Positions 38,401-49,610 of a stretch of DNA of 64,000 bases are shown here, in pieces. Position numbers and translations under genes: made by a program. The notes beneath the pieces were generated by a model. It ran no database searches and was not told the DNA's origin. It saw nothing but the letters and a program-made list of their open reading frames with translations. This DNA comes from Lophium mytilinum. Taxonomy: Eukaryota; Ascomycota; Dothideomycetes; Mytilinidiales; Mytilinidiaceae. Positions within the stretch are counted from its first letter, which is position 1. Each line of letters begins with the position of its first letter. The stretch covers positions 2,572,215 through 2,636,214 of the forward strand of contig MU004181.1 of the NCBI GenBank assembly GCA_010093605.1. Reading direction: 5' to 3'.

Positions 38401-39663
38401 AAAAGGGGATCTCAAGAGAATCTTACCACCTGCAGCAAAGTCGATGGACATTTAGGGATGCTGACCCCAAGAACAATTGCGAGAAGCAGGCTGATACAGA
38501 AGGTTATGTCTTAGCCTCCAATGTGAAGCACAGCTGCCGGGCTGCTAGAAGAGCTCATGTAAGGAAGAGGATTCCACACGAGGAGGTCACATATGTCAAC
38601 ACTTCTGGGGACTTGATGCCGCTATTCACTTGCCTCTTGCGACCCGGGAATAGAACTAATTAGGAAAAAGTCCATAGAGTTCAAGCTACAATCGCTCGAG
38701 TTTCCATCTCAAAGACCGGCTCTTCAGGGACTCAACGGTGCGGATTTTCTAATGTCATAGTACCCACAGAACGCTGGATGCGTAAACGAGACTTGAAATC
38801 ATTGAGGTTATATATGCCATAGCGCTACGCCTTCTGATTTCGAGGCCGATTCTGGCTGAAGGCTCCGAGTAAAGCCTATGCTGTTCCGACCATCCAGGCC
38901 ATGCCGCAAGTCCAATCCAAGGAACTTATCTTGAGGTACTCTCCATGTCTACTGGCACACATATCGATGCCAACACTTTCAAAATCCTACGAAATCCCTA
39001 TGTTTGAAGGCCAACATCAGTCATTTTGTACCACATGGCTCTTCAAAAACATAATCGTGTGGCAAAAATGTGTGTTTTTTGCTAGAAAGGCACGTCATCA
39101 ATGAAGGATCATGTAATTCCACCCTCATTTTCACCAAAGTCAGGTAATCAGATTCCAGCAGTACTACAGCATGGCCTGGATTGTGGCCGCGTCATTGATG
39201 GACTAAAATGTTCGAGTCGCTAGGAAGATCCGATGACCCGAGCATGGAGATTGGACTTTCTCTAGGAAGAATAGGGATTGAAGCCATAAGAGAAATTTTA
39301 CATTGATGCCAATCTCATCATTTTAAACACATTTATATCATAACAGTATGGAGTCAAGACAAGACATGCAGCCAAGCCATCGTCGCTCGGCTTTATTCGC
39401 TGGCGTTCCAAGTTCGCGGCTCGCTGCTTTTGGGCCGGAATATCTGACGTGCGCCATACCCAAAGCAGCTGCTAGCTGCATTCCCCAGCCACTCCCACAC
39501 ACCCTAGTCCAGCCACTGCGTCATCCCGTCACGATTCTTTGGTTTACCTGTGACCTTGTTCCTCCCCCATGACCGAGCAAGCATATCCCATGACACCCGC
39601 CATGCTTCTCCATTCTACAACCACTACACTCATTTTTACTCACGGTGCCATTCGACTTTCACC
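29468..39663. other. 10-kb gene desert with decayed repeats
   Basis: No intact gene is seen over about 10.2 kb. Frames are short, end in all phases and lack recognisable domains; the longest (35468-36061, 197 codons) has no motif. Part of it (about 30480-31900) is built of diverged tandem repeats, listed separately. The stretch is AT-richer than the coding DNA in places (for example 29980-30220 and 36800-37000). Such a desert in a compact fungal genome usually marks old transposon debris or a degenerated gene block. No terminal repeats, transposase or polymerase motif could be recognised, so no element family is named. Confidence 0.6.
30480..31900. repeat. Diverged tandem repeat array
   Basis: A module built on GTATCCAAGG followed by GGAGCG and ATACA recurs in one orientation with growing divergence: about 30525-30555, 30883-30915, 31114-31146, 31300-31318, 31407-31440 and 31858-31890. 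The clearest pair is about 30972-31158 against 31159-31330, where CGTCTG(A/G)GTTG, CCTGG, GCGG and TAGACAAGTG occur in the same order, a period near 187 bp. Segments at 30512-30525 and 31397-31410 share GATTCCAGATGCTG exactly. Spacing elsewhere is uneven (100-450 bp). Read on the minus strand, several copies give similar short peptides (for example GCSIWNHA and VYSIWNLA), suggesting an old repeat-containing coding sequence, but none is now an open gene. Confidence 0.6.
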
Positions 39664-41829
39664 ATGAACGATCCAGGCGTTGACGGTGCGCTTCACGAAG
39701 CTGCCGACGACATCGAACGGGACCCCCATGAGGCTGAGGAAAAGGAGGAGGAAGAGGAAGAAGAGGACTTCCTCGATCCCACGTAGGCAGATGTCCTACC
39801 TTTGGAAGTATTAGCTAACTCAGGCAAGTCGTTGGTGGTTTGCATCGACAGCGTGTCCTTTGATCGCTGGAACTTTCGGGCCTATGGCAAATGCCTTCAG
39901 CATCTGTGCACTCGTACAGAACTGGAGGGTATACATCCCTCCCGGCGTCGACGAAGCACACGGGAAAGACATCAAGGATCCTCAATGGTATGATGGCTAT
40001 TTCTTCCTCCCGGCGCGACATGCGATTGGTAGGCTGATTATCTTCCTAGGCTCATTGCAATCAACTCCGTCTCGCTAGTTTTCGCCTTGGTCGCAAACAT
40101 GGCCCTCCTGCTCAACATGGCTCGTCGACTGTCATTTGCCATTGCTCAATCAATAACTATCGTGGGCTGGTTCATCTCCTCCATCCTCCTCATCGCCCTT
40201 GTCTGTGTCGCCTCATCATCGCTGTTCCGAAATCAGCCAGCCGAGAGTCATGCTCTCTCACAAGCCTTCTACTATGCAATCATTGCTGCCGCACTTTATT
40301 GCGTAGTCTCGTCGCTAATGGTGGTCACCGTGTACGGCGCGTATCGCAACCATTATCCGAAGGAGTTTCAGCTCACGTCGAGTCAAAGAACACTCATGCT
40401 GCAAACAATCAGCTTTATGGTCTATCTCCTGCTTGGAGCTCTAGTGTATACGAAAATCGAAGGATGGGAGTTCCTCGACGCGGTATACTGGGCCAATTTT
40501 ACATTGCTGACAATTGGCATCGGAGGTGAATACGTCCCGGCGACTCACCTTGGACGATCCCTACTATTCCCGTACGCCATCGGAGGTATTCTGACCGTGG
40601 GTTTGGTCATTGGGTCGATTAGATCGTTAGCCCTCGAACGAGGGAAGCACAAGATGTCTGCTCGATTCATGGAGAAGAAACGACAGCGCGTCCTGGCCTC
40701 CGTTGATCCCGATGAGCGTACAATCAAGATTGGGCCATTCAAGAAAATCAAATTCTCCCAGAAAGGACTCAGCGAGCTGCAAAGACGAGAGCAGGAGTTC
40801 AACATAATGCGACACGTTCAAAAGAGTGCTGAAAAGCGTCGAAGATGGACCTCCCTGGCTATGTCTACGATAGCTGCTCTTCTCCTCTGGTTCTTAGGCG
40901 CCCTCGTATTCACCTACTCCGAGAAGCCTCAGGGCTGGAGTTACTTCGTCTCGTTGTATTTTGCGTATACTTCGCTGCTTACCATCGGTTACGGAGATTA
41001 TACACTTTCGTCTAATGCTTCCAAGCCATTCTTCGTTTTCTGGACTATGTTGGCTGTTCCAACGCTCACCATCTTGATTAGCAACATGGGCGACACTATC
41101 ATCAAGGCATTCAGTGACTTCACCCTCTGGATCGGCTCCTTGACTGTTCTTCCAGGCGAGAATAGCACCATGGCGAATCTGAAGTCCGCTGCAAAGAAGC
41201 TGCAGGATGGTCGTTTCCGCAACCAACGCGTCAAGTTTGAGAAGCCGCCAGGCCTCGAAATCACAGGCGACGATAGCAAAGACAATAAATTATCGGATAA
41301 AGGACTTGATCGGCTGGCACAGCACATTGAGGGTGACGAGCTCGAAGAAGCTGAGCAGGCAGAAAAAGAGGGCAACACACTTGAGCGAGATATTCACTTC
41401 TACCACTTCATTCTTGCAAAAGAGCTCCAGCAGGTCATGAAAGACGTCGACGCGTCCCCGCCTCGGCAATATTCTTACCAGGAATGGGCTTACTATCTTC
41501 GACTCCTGGGCCAGGATGAGACCGATGCATCACGGCACAGGAAAGCACCGGTGAAAGAAGACAAGTCTCGGAGAAACGGAATAGGGAATGGCAACGACGA
41601 GAGTGGCGAGAGGGTGGCTTGGAGCTGGCTTGGTACCCGGAGTCCGCTTATGGGCAACAAGTCTGAAGCGCAATGGCTGTTAGAGAAGCTATTGGGGACC
41701 CTTGAACGAGAGATGAGGAAGATGAGAAGATCCAGTTCTCAAGACCACATGGAGCCCCCGCCCTTATCCATGGCTGAACTGAGGAAGAAGCCGCCTGGCC
41801 CAGGGTCGGAGAAGAACCAGGAGTCGTAG
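39664..41829 (+). CDS. TOK1-type two-pore outward-rectifying K+ channel
   Basis: Three exons, 39664-39782, 39829-39987 and 40050-41829, give 685 residues. The second acceptor is taken at GCAAG (39828), not the CAG five bases earlier, because only this keeps RWWFASTACPLIAG in frame. An acidic N-terminus (Glu run, residues 25-36) precedes eight membrane helices in the fungal 6+2 layout: about 41-68, 93-117, 122-146, 163-190, 208-228, 263-283, 360-383 and 419-441. Pore loop 1 (240-257) reads TIGIGGEYVP and pore loop 2 (391-412) reads TIGYGDY. The loop after helix 6 and the long C-terminus (442-685) are charged and cytosolic. The channel should sit in the plasma membrane and let K+ out on depolarisation. 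The first filter departs from the GYGD pattern; the second is canonical. Confidence 0.93.
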
Positions 41830-42756
41830 TTGTATGTGAGTATGGCGGCGTTTTTTCAGGATCAGCATTCACATTTTGGCGAGCAGTTGCCGTAAAGGCT
41901 TTCAGGACTCGGTTGCGAGCATGTATCGGAGCCGGTGCCTTCGCTAGATACCCTAATATTAATTCGGCGGAAGAGCGCCTATTGTTCATTCTAGAATCAG
42001 TCTTGTTCTTCCACCTCTTCGTCAGGATTGCTCTTTATTTCGACTTGTATTGTCCGAAATAAGTGTTTTGATGACAGAAGTATCATATGATGTACAGAAC
42101 GTCTCTCAGCAAGCTTATTTCACATCGCCATCTTCCATTTCCACCTAGCACTTGGGAGATCTTCTCCATTCCCCTCTACCTACAGATGGAAGTTCCCTAT
42201 GTGCTGTCGCACGCCCTTATACCTACACTAAGCGTTGCCAGCCTCGCTCAAGAATCCACGCATGCATCTCAGATTTCCCTCCTACTCGAATATGAAGTTG
42301 CCACGAATACATTGGGAGACGAGCATTTCGATTCTACATACTTAATCATGACGCTCCAGGTCTAAAGCAAATAATACCGCAAAAGCCATCTACTCATTGA
42401 ACCTGACACCTGACGCCCAGCTACGTTCATATGCTCTCTATTTCCCGACATAGCATTGACCTTGCCACGTGCCACATCACCTAATTCCAACCTCGCCCTC
42501 TGCCATCAACTCCTTTGCCCTCTACTCACTACAATACGAAGCTACTCGACCGGCACTCAGGCTGTGGGGGCCTTTGCGCCCACTCTCCCGTCACTGTAAG
42601 AATTCATCCGCTATCTCGCACTTCTTCATATGTCAGTCTTCCAATGAAACAACGCTTTGATACTGACCGCAATCTCCCTAGGTCCCTCGCTCTCAAGCGA
42701 CGCTCTCTTCACCCAACCACACGTAACCTCCTCTAACCCCCTAAGATAAAGTAGCC
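41830..42756. other. Intergenic region
   Basis: No gene is supported between the channel and the next membrane protein. From 42470 the sequence is pyrimidine-rich and probably forms the promoter and leader of the downstream gene. Confidence 0.5.
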
Positions 42757-43593
42757 ATGCCCACCTCAACAGCCTGGGCCACCGTCTACCTCCCCGCCGC
42801 AACCATCACCCTCGCCCCACTGCCCGGCGCCGCAGGCACACCCCCTCACTGGACCGCCGCCCCTGCCTTCTCCCCGGGCTTCATCATCTTCGCCATCCTC
42901 TCCCTCGCCCTCATCGGCATCACAATCACCGGCTACACCCTCCAGAACCGCCGCAAGCACTCCAACCCCCAACCCCACCCCTCCTCCCAGCTCGCCGTAA
43001 CACCAGCCCGCGACCCCCGCGACCCTATCCCCCTCTCCCCCTGGCACCAACAACCCCAGCGCCAGCCGAGCGAGCTCGCGCGCATGCGCCAGGCCCGCGA
43101 GCCCCAGTCCGTCATCATCTCGCTCCCGGGCGCCAGGACGCACGACTACCGCCGGCGCAGCGAGTGGGGCAGCATTCACCACGACGACGACGCCATGAGC
43201 GCGCGGTACCACGACCACCTCGACGACGACGCACCCGGGCCGTCGAACCACGCAGCGCAGCATCCCTTGGCGGCGGCGAGCTCCGTGTACACCGACTACG
43301 ACCGCTCGCGGCGGCCGTCGAGCGCGCCGTCGATGCCGTCGCCGGTGCGAATCCACGCGGCCGTCGCAGACAGAGCAGCAAGGCCGGAAACGGAGCAGTG
43401 GCGCGTGGGAGGGAGCGGTCAGCAGCTGCGTGGTGGATACCGTGGGTCTGCGGCGGCGCCGACGGGGTCGGTGATGAGTACGTGGAATCTGGGGTTTGGG
43501 AGTATGCCGCGCGATCGGGCGAGTCAGATTAGCATGCCGAGTGCGCCGGCGGAGAGTGAGTTTGATACTGTGTTTACGGGGGATCCGTACTAA
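42757..43593 (+). CDS. Single-pass membrane protein of unknown function
   Basis: An intronless frame of 278 residues with an in-frame ATG at 42757. A short N-terminal segment (about 1-40, hydrophobic/Pro/Thr, no charged residues) precedes one clear membrane helix (about 41-63, FIIFAILSLALIGITITGY), which is followed at once by QNRRKH, placing the rest in the cytosol by the positive-inside rule. The remaining 210 residues are disordered, rich in Pro, Arg, Ser and His, with an acidic DDDAMSARYHDHLDDDAP patch and a tail with STWNLGFGSMP. The family was not recognised. GC content is very high at third positions, which also keeps the opposite strand open (42766-43656); that antisense frame is Arg-rich nonsense. 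The sense frame is preferred because it has the membrane helix and a normal start context. Confidence 0.72.
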   Translation: MPTSTAWATVYLPAATITLAPLPGAAGTPPHWTAAPAFSPGFIIFAILSLALIGITITGYTLQNRRKHSNPQPHPSSQLAVTPARDPRDPIPLSPWHQQPQRQPSELARMRQAREPQSVIISLPGARTHDYRRRSEWGSIHHDDDAMSARYHDHLDDDAPGPSNHAAQHPLAAASSVYTDYDRSRRPSSAPSMPSPVRIHAAVADRAARPETEQWRVGGSGQQLRGGYRGSAAAPTGSVMSTWNLGFGSMPRDRASQISMPSAPAESEFDTVFTGDPY

Positions 43594-43609
43594 GAAGATG
43601 GAAGGGAAA

Positions 43610-43632
43610 GGGGAGGGGAGGGGAGGGGAGGG
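43610..43632 (+). repeat. (GGGGA)n G-tract array just after the stop codon
   Basis: Four GGGG runs separated by single A residues, plus a final GGG, begin 17 bases after the stop codon of the membrane-protein gene. On the sense strand this fits a G-quadruplex motif, in the 3' untranslated part of the message if transcription extends past the stop. Confidence 0.75.
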
Positions 43633-44136
43633 AGAGATGTTTGGAATCAAATTCACTTTGCTCCATTTTTATTTGTTTTAGGTCGTTGGTGGGGGTGAGG
43701 GGTTTGGTAGAGGATCGCTGGGGGGCTAGTATGAAGACCGGCGTCTGTGAGAGACGAGCATGATGCCCGATTTCTGCTTTCTGGCGTTTGGAGAATGGGA
43801 CGGCGTGAGCTTGGTTGGGAAAGCCCGCTTGGGAAGCATCAGATATTCGACACCACACTCCTTATCTCATTATTCACCTCTCACATCTTCTCCAATCACA
43901 CCACAAGATCCTCTAAGAACCAATTTAGATTGATATCAGAAATTACCACGCCGGTTCAAATGGGTATCCAAAAATGAATGCTAGCAGCGACTTTAACAGA
44001 AAATTGCGTGCTTGTGGCCCATGCTAAAATCGCGAATCAAGTATGCTTTGCGTGAAATGGCAGAAAAGATTACCCAGGGCCGTTTTGAGAACCAAGATCC
44101 AGAAACGGGGAACAAAAGAGGATAGGAGAGTCGTAT
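43633..44136. other. Intergenic region between convergent genes
   Basis: This is the shared 3' flank of two convergent genes. No further feature is seen. Confidence 0.5.
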
Positions 44137-45652
44137 CTACATCATGACGCATGTCTGGCTCCCGACATTCACCGCGCTTTTGCTGCTGCTGAAGGCTAGC
44201 GATGCTCGTTTTAGCCCGAGGGATGAGCTGAGGGATGAGCGGCCGCTTCGGCCGCTTCTGATGCTCATGGCGTCCTTTTTCTAGATTGAAGATGTCAGTA
44301 TGGGAGTCACAGTGTAGTGGGGATGGAGAAAGGCGGGAGGGCATTCATATCCAGTAAGACTTACATCACGTGATGTTTGGGGCGCCAACGCACCCGGTAA
44401 AGGCGCGACCATTTGCCCGTTCGCCATCTGAGGGGACTGCTGATAAGGAGTAGCATAGGGGGTCTGCGGTGTTTGTGGGCCGTGAGGATACTGGTACGGT
44501 GTTGCTGGCAATTCCGGTACAGCTGGGAAGTATCCCGGCGACTGCTGGGGTGTAGGTGGGTACCCCTGGTTTGGTGGTGGAGCACCGTAGATGCTTTGTC
44601 GGTGGGCCATTTGAGGATTCTGTTGCGGTGGGTATTGGCCGGGCGGGTAGTTTTGCGGCGGTTGATGGTACGGGGTCATGCCAGAAGCGCGCATGATTTC
44701 GGTTTGCCATTCCAAGAACACTTCTTGCATTTGCGGCATCCATTCTGGGGAGAGAGAATACTTGACAGTACGGTCCTTGAAGGCGACGAAGTACTGGTCT
44801 TTGGAGTAGGGGGAGAGGGCGAGGTACTAAGTTTTGATATTAGTAATTGTTTGTGTGAAGCGATATCCCAGGAAACAGATCAAGAGCATGTCTTTTTCCA
44901 TATGCTTCGATTGAATGTCTCGAAGAACATGAGACACTTACGGCAACACTTCGCGGCTCCGCAGCATCAAGGATCTTATCCAAGTTGCCATAGCCGCCGT
45001 AAAACTTCCACGCAAAGTACCCGTCCGGCCACATGACGAACCAGGCATCCTTCACCCCCAGCGCAACCTGACACGGCGTGTCAAACGCTTTATGCACCTT
45101 GTCCCTCAGATCAGTCGCAATGCCACTCCATATCGACCCAAGCCCCGGCGCACAGGCGAAGTAGCTCGTCTTGGGCCCAAAGGTGATGTATACAGCCGCG
45201 GGGGCGTTCGGTATGGTCTTGACCCACCGCGCGAGGTCCGGGTATGTGTAGTCGAAGTGGTTTTGGGTCATGACTAGTCACAAGAAGGGGAATAATCAGC
45301 ATTTGCCCTTCGAAGAGTCGTGCGACATCAGGGACGCAAGGCTGAGATCACATACACAGCTTGTCAGTGCCCTCGCACACCCGGCACCCGATGTACCAGA
45401 TAGCCTCATGGTCTCCGCTCTGCGGGGCGAGCGCAACGCAGTATGGCTGCTGCACCCGCCATCCCGGGTTCATCGACGCATTAAAAAGCTGACGGAGGGT
45501 AGGTGGAATGTTGTGACTAGGCGCCCGTCGTCAGCCGTTTTCACTCTGTTTTTGCTACATGCACACATCACGGCCACTCACAACTTCCATGATTTGGGAG
45601 AGTCGAAGAAGAAGGTGTTGTTAGGGCCGAATATAAACGTCAGTTCCGGCAT
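44137..45652 (-). CDS. Conserved-looking fungal protein with paired FGP motifs and Pro/Gln-rich tail
   Basis: Five exons, 45582-45652, 45356-45516, 44942-45273, 44365-44826 and 44137-44280, give 389 residues with consistent phases. The first and third exons carry related motifs, TFIFGPNNTFFF near the start and VYITFGPKTSYFACAPG near residue 105. Between them lie GWRVQQPYCVAL and IWYIGCRVCEG; after them come WFVMWPDGYFAWKFYGGYG and YSKDQYFVAFKDRTVKYSLS, all aromatic-rich strands that suggest a compact beta domain of about 225 residues. Residues of about 245-340 are Pro/Gln/Tyr-rich and disordered, and the last exon adds a Ser/Arg tail ending VMM. I do not recognise a named family or an active site. 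There is no signal peptide or membrane helix. The acceptor at 45517-45518 was chosen because it alone keeps the frame open into PPTLRQLFNASMNPGW. Confidence 0.8.
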
Positions 45653-48600
45653 CGCATCTTTGGGAGGACTACTGGAGGAGCAGTTGGTTGCAGTCCGCTC
45701 AGGCAGATCTTCCCACGCGGGCGGGAGGAAATCAGCTTGGGGCGCCAGGTGGGCGGCGCTGTGCTCACGAGTCACGACGGCTTGCCAGCGGATACGGGGC
45801 GCTTAGCCGCTAGGCACAGGATAGATGCCCAATAGCTGCCTTGTAGCGGTTTTTCCTCCAAAAATCATCGCGCCTTACTACACAAAGGCCAGATGAGGGT
45901 GGGGATGTAGTCGTGATTTACAGTAACGAAGATCAAGAACGACAGCAGATGGGGGCCTTATTTCGTTGATGTCACTAAATTGCTCTGTATCAAGCTTAGC
46001 GACCTATCGTTGCTCAATCTATAAATAAATCAAGACGTCACATGACCTAATCGAACATCATGTGAAGGGACTGGTACAAGTTCCATGGCACGAGGAGTCT
46101 CATGAGTGTGTTCATGGAGGAAGTGATACTAGTACATGAAGACCTAGGAACACTTTCCATTGAGTGAGCACAATGGACAAACCTTTCGCTTACGCAATGG
46201 GCAGCTACATTCGATACAAAAGACTGTTCAAAGGCTTGGGGTATAGGTTCCTAGGCCCGGGTGAAGAGTTGACTCACAAAGGCAAGCGATGCGCGAAGCA
46301 CTACCATACGCAAGCGCTCATGACAACGCATGGAAATGATATAAGGCAACCAATACTTCACCCAACGTACAAGGCAGGCAGAAGCCACCCTAGCTCAGCG
46401 AACCGGCTCCAGAATTCCTCTTGAAAAGGTACCACGTTCCTGGCGCATTCAGCAGCCTCGAATATTGCATTTGTGAGCCGCACTTTGTCGCACAGTGATC
46501 ATATCCAGGCGAGCGTTCGCGATGCACGAGCAATGCAGCGGGATGGAACTAATGCCCCGGGAATGCTTCCGATGCAACGCTGCGTGACAAAACTCCTCAT
46601 AGTGCATGCACAGACGACAAGTAGCCATCGAGTCATCGAAGCAGGCGGATGAGCGGTTCGTGAAGCACCCGAGCCACCGGGTTGCCCGACAGAGTGGTTG
46701 CTGGGTCTGGGGGAAGCCATCGTGCGTTCCGGGTGGTACGAGATGATTGGGCCTCCCGTGGTGCAAGATAACGGTGCATCGCCGGGGAGCGGCATCTCTA
46801 GAACCAAGCCCGAGCGAGTGATGCCTTGCGTGCTCGTTGAAGATAGGAACCGCAAGCTAGGGGCAGGGCTTTGCGGCCGGGGATGCATCGTACCGTCCCG
46901 ATATCACGCTGCAGCGCTGGAGATTGTGCAGCATGATGATCGCATGACAGGTGTAACAGAGCGGCCTTGGATGGGCGCGCAAATGCACCATTGTAGAAAG
47001 AACATGGCTGGTAAAACGTCGGAACTTACGCAAGAAATGGATGTGACTGCGAAGACGACGTGCAGGAGTGACAGGCACGATAGGGGACAATGTCAGAATT
47101 GGGAAATGTGAAAGACTGACCTGCAGGTGGTGAGACAATCAAACCTTGATGGCGCGCGAGCCGCTGCACACGCAATCAGTAAATGGCGTAACAGAGAGCG
47201 GGTCAAGCTGCAAGAAGCACGGTCGCAGGTGCGGCATCGACGATGTGGGAATGAGGCATTTAGTCGTGGATCGGCCGAGGGGGAATTCATTTCAAGGCAG
47301 GCTGAGAGGCCGGTGAGAGAAATGGTGACGCGATGTACCAAAACAATGTTCCATCGTCAGTTCCGCGGCGAAAGGTGGCAGTGGACGTAGTAAAAGGGCC
47401 GTATGGGCGGGTGGGGATGGCGGGTTCCATGCCGTGAAGAGCCCAGCTGGCTGGAAGCGAATTTTAGAGAAACCCAAGAGCCGTTGTATCGGGCTGGCTA
47501 TCGGGCGGACGAGAATTGGGCTCGCGGAAGACACGGCCCATAGTTTTGTGTGGAGCCACATCCAGATGGGGTCGGCGGGCGAATGTTGAGACGGACGCTT
47601 CAGCCTTAGCCTTGCCAGTGATGCGAGGTGTCGGTGCGCCGAACGATGGACTCCTCCCGCCTGGTGCCCGAGCGAAAATCTGGGGGCCCGAAAGAAGGAA
47701 TTATCAAGTTGCCGCCGCATCCAGCAACACTGCCGGCCAAATCCCCTGATCTGTGCTCGCCGCCTGTGTGTCTGGGACTCGGCCTACGCGTCGCACGTCC
47801 TCAGTCGGGTTTGACTGCCGGCATACAGCACGAAAGAGGCAGGAGGGCGCAAGGCTGAAGACGTGCTGGTAGGGAAATCCATTCAGCCTGATGTCCCAGG
47901 CAACGCTGCTGATTGTTCATGCACACAAGTTTGCTATGGGCGCAAATCCGAGAGCCGAGTATCCCACGCGTCGCATGGCCTCAGCTCCTGAATACGCTGC
48001 GGTGTAGACAGTGCATCGGAGCACTAGACACACTCGTCTTTCATCTGCGATCTCATTGGGCCACCTCTGGTTGGACGCCCGTGGTCGCAGTCTGCGTCAC
48101 AGAGTTTACTAGGTGTTCCTAGACACCGTCTCCGAAATGGTTGGGCATCTCCTGTCGGCGACGTTGGGACGCTCTGGGGCCCCCCCTTTTCTCTGCAGTG
48201 TGGAGGGAGGGCAGGATGGGATGGAGTGGTGTTGAGGTAAGCGCCGCTGCCAGGCCTGGGAAACGAAACTCGCAGCATTCGTGAGACGTTTGATCGGTGA
48301 AGGCCATGATTCATGGCCCCCGGGAAAGTTCAACCAGTGCGGATGATCATAGGGTGAATACTCCACCATGGATTTGTTCTCGGCGGCGCTGGGCTGCAGC
48401 CGTCACGCGGAATGCCCTTCGTTGAGACGAAGGGAGCCGGATCCTGGCTCTGGGCTCCCAACAGTGGCGGCGACGGCGTGTGTCGACATGCAGTGAATCA
48501 ATGATGATTGGTGAAGACACCGGGGAGGTGAAGGCTTATGTGGGGACATCATCTGCATCTCGTCTCTTCCCCTCGTTCCCGGCGCCGACTCTAATTTCCC

Positions 48601-49610
48601 ACGTGGCATCAAGGATGGCACTGACTAGAGGGCGCAGATGGGCAGGGTCGCTGATAGGTGAGCGGCACGATCGACAGGCGCCCCGGCGGCATCCTTACAG
48701 CCTTGGTGAGGGTTGGTCGTGGGGGTGGGGGTGTTTAGCGGCCCGTCCATAGTCAGCTGTAACGGAAAGGCACGCCTGGCCGTAGCATGAGAGAAAGCTG
48801 ATCCGCAAAGTGAGACGGCTGGCCGTGTCGCCGTCGTACAGACAGGGTAGGCTGTGCCTCGATTTTGAGGTGGATGCTATCCGTGCGAACCTTCAGAGGA
48901 GGCCGAAAGCGAGCCAGGCATGGGTGCATTTAAGGAGCATGCCTCCGAGTCCCTCTCTCCCCGACCGAGACGCAACCCATCGGATATCACACCGTCTTTT
49001 TTGCCCTCTCGTAGCCCTCGTTCTCTCCCTGCTACTCGTGTCGCCGCTTACCTGGTGTGATTGCCGCCTTCAATATCTGCTTGTCGCCCTTTTCCACGTG
49101 TCCGGGCAACTTCGCCCTCTTTGCCCGTAAGTTCCTGGGGAGCCAACCAAGAATCCTGACAATCTGCTAGATGTGGGAGCTAAGGACCCATGTCGCCCTA
49201 GATATCTGTCCGGTACCCGTTCCAGAGCACCTCCCAGAGGCCACGCGAGACTGTCCATAAAGCCACGGCCCTGCCACCTGCGAGACTCACGCCTCTCTCC
49301 TCCCTTCACCATAGCGTACTGTCCATATACTCGTTGTAGTCCCACCGCTCGTCTGCAACAAGCATCCGAGTCAACGAGCTTCATCTTGCTTGACTAGACG
49401 CCGTACCCTTCGCTGACGAAAGAAGTTCGACCTATCGTGAGTGCATCACTGAAGGATGACCTGTCCATCTCCAAGGTTATTGATGAATGAGCAGACCCTA
49501 CCTCCGCCCTGATCTGTCAACTGAGTCACTCGAAGGCTCTCGCTGGTCGCTTGCTACCAAAATTTAGGCATTCCTCTTTAGCTCTCTCGTAACAGCCGGA
49601 AAGAGTCAAG
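45653..49610. other. 4-kb region without a supported gene
   Basis: Frames of up to 140 codons occur on both strands (for example 46698-47111 and 47292-47720), but they overlap each other, lack domains and cannot be joined by plausible splice sites into a longer protein. The last kilobase is pyrimidine-rich (48960-49060 and 49260-49330). It may include promoters and non-coding transcripts, which cannot be told from sequence. Confidence 0.5.

Noticed and set aside
42766-43656. 296-codon antisense frame, longer than the sense gene
   Set aside because: Arg/Val-rich nonsense caused by very high third-position GC in the sense membrane-protein gene, which has a proper helix and start.
46698-47111. 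137-codon plus-strand frame in the 4-kb gap
   Set aside because: No domain or membrane or signal features, overlapped by minus-strand frames, no splice evidence.
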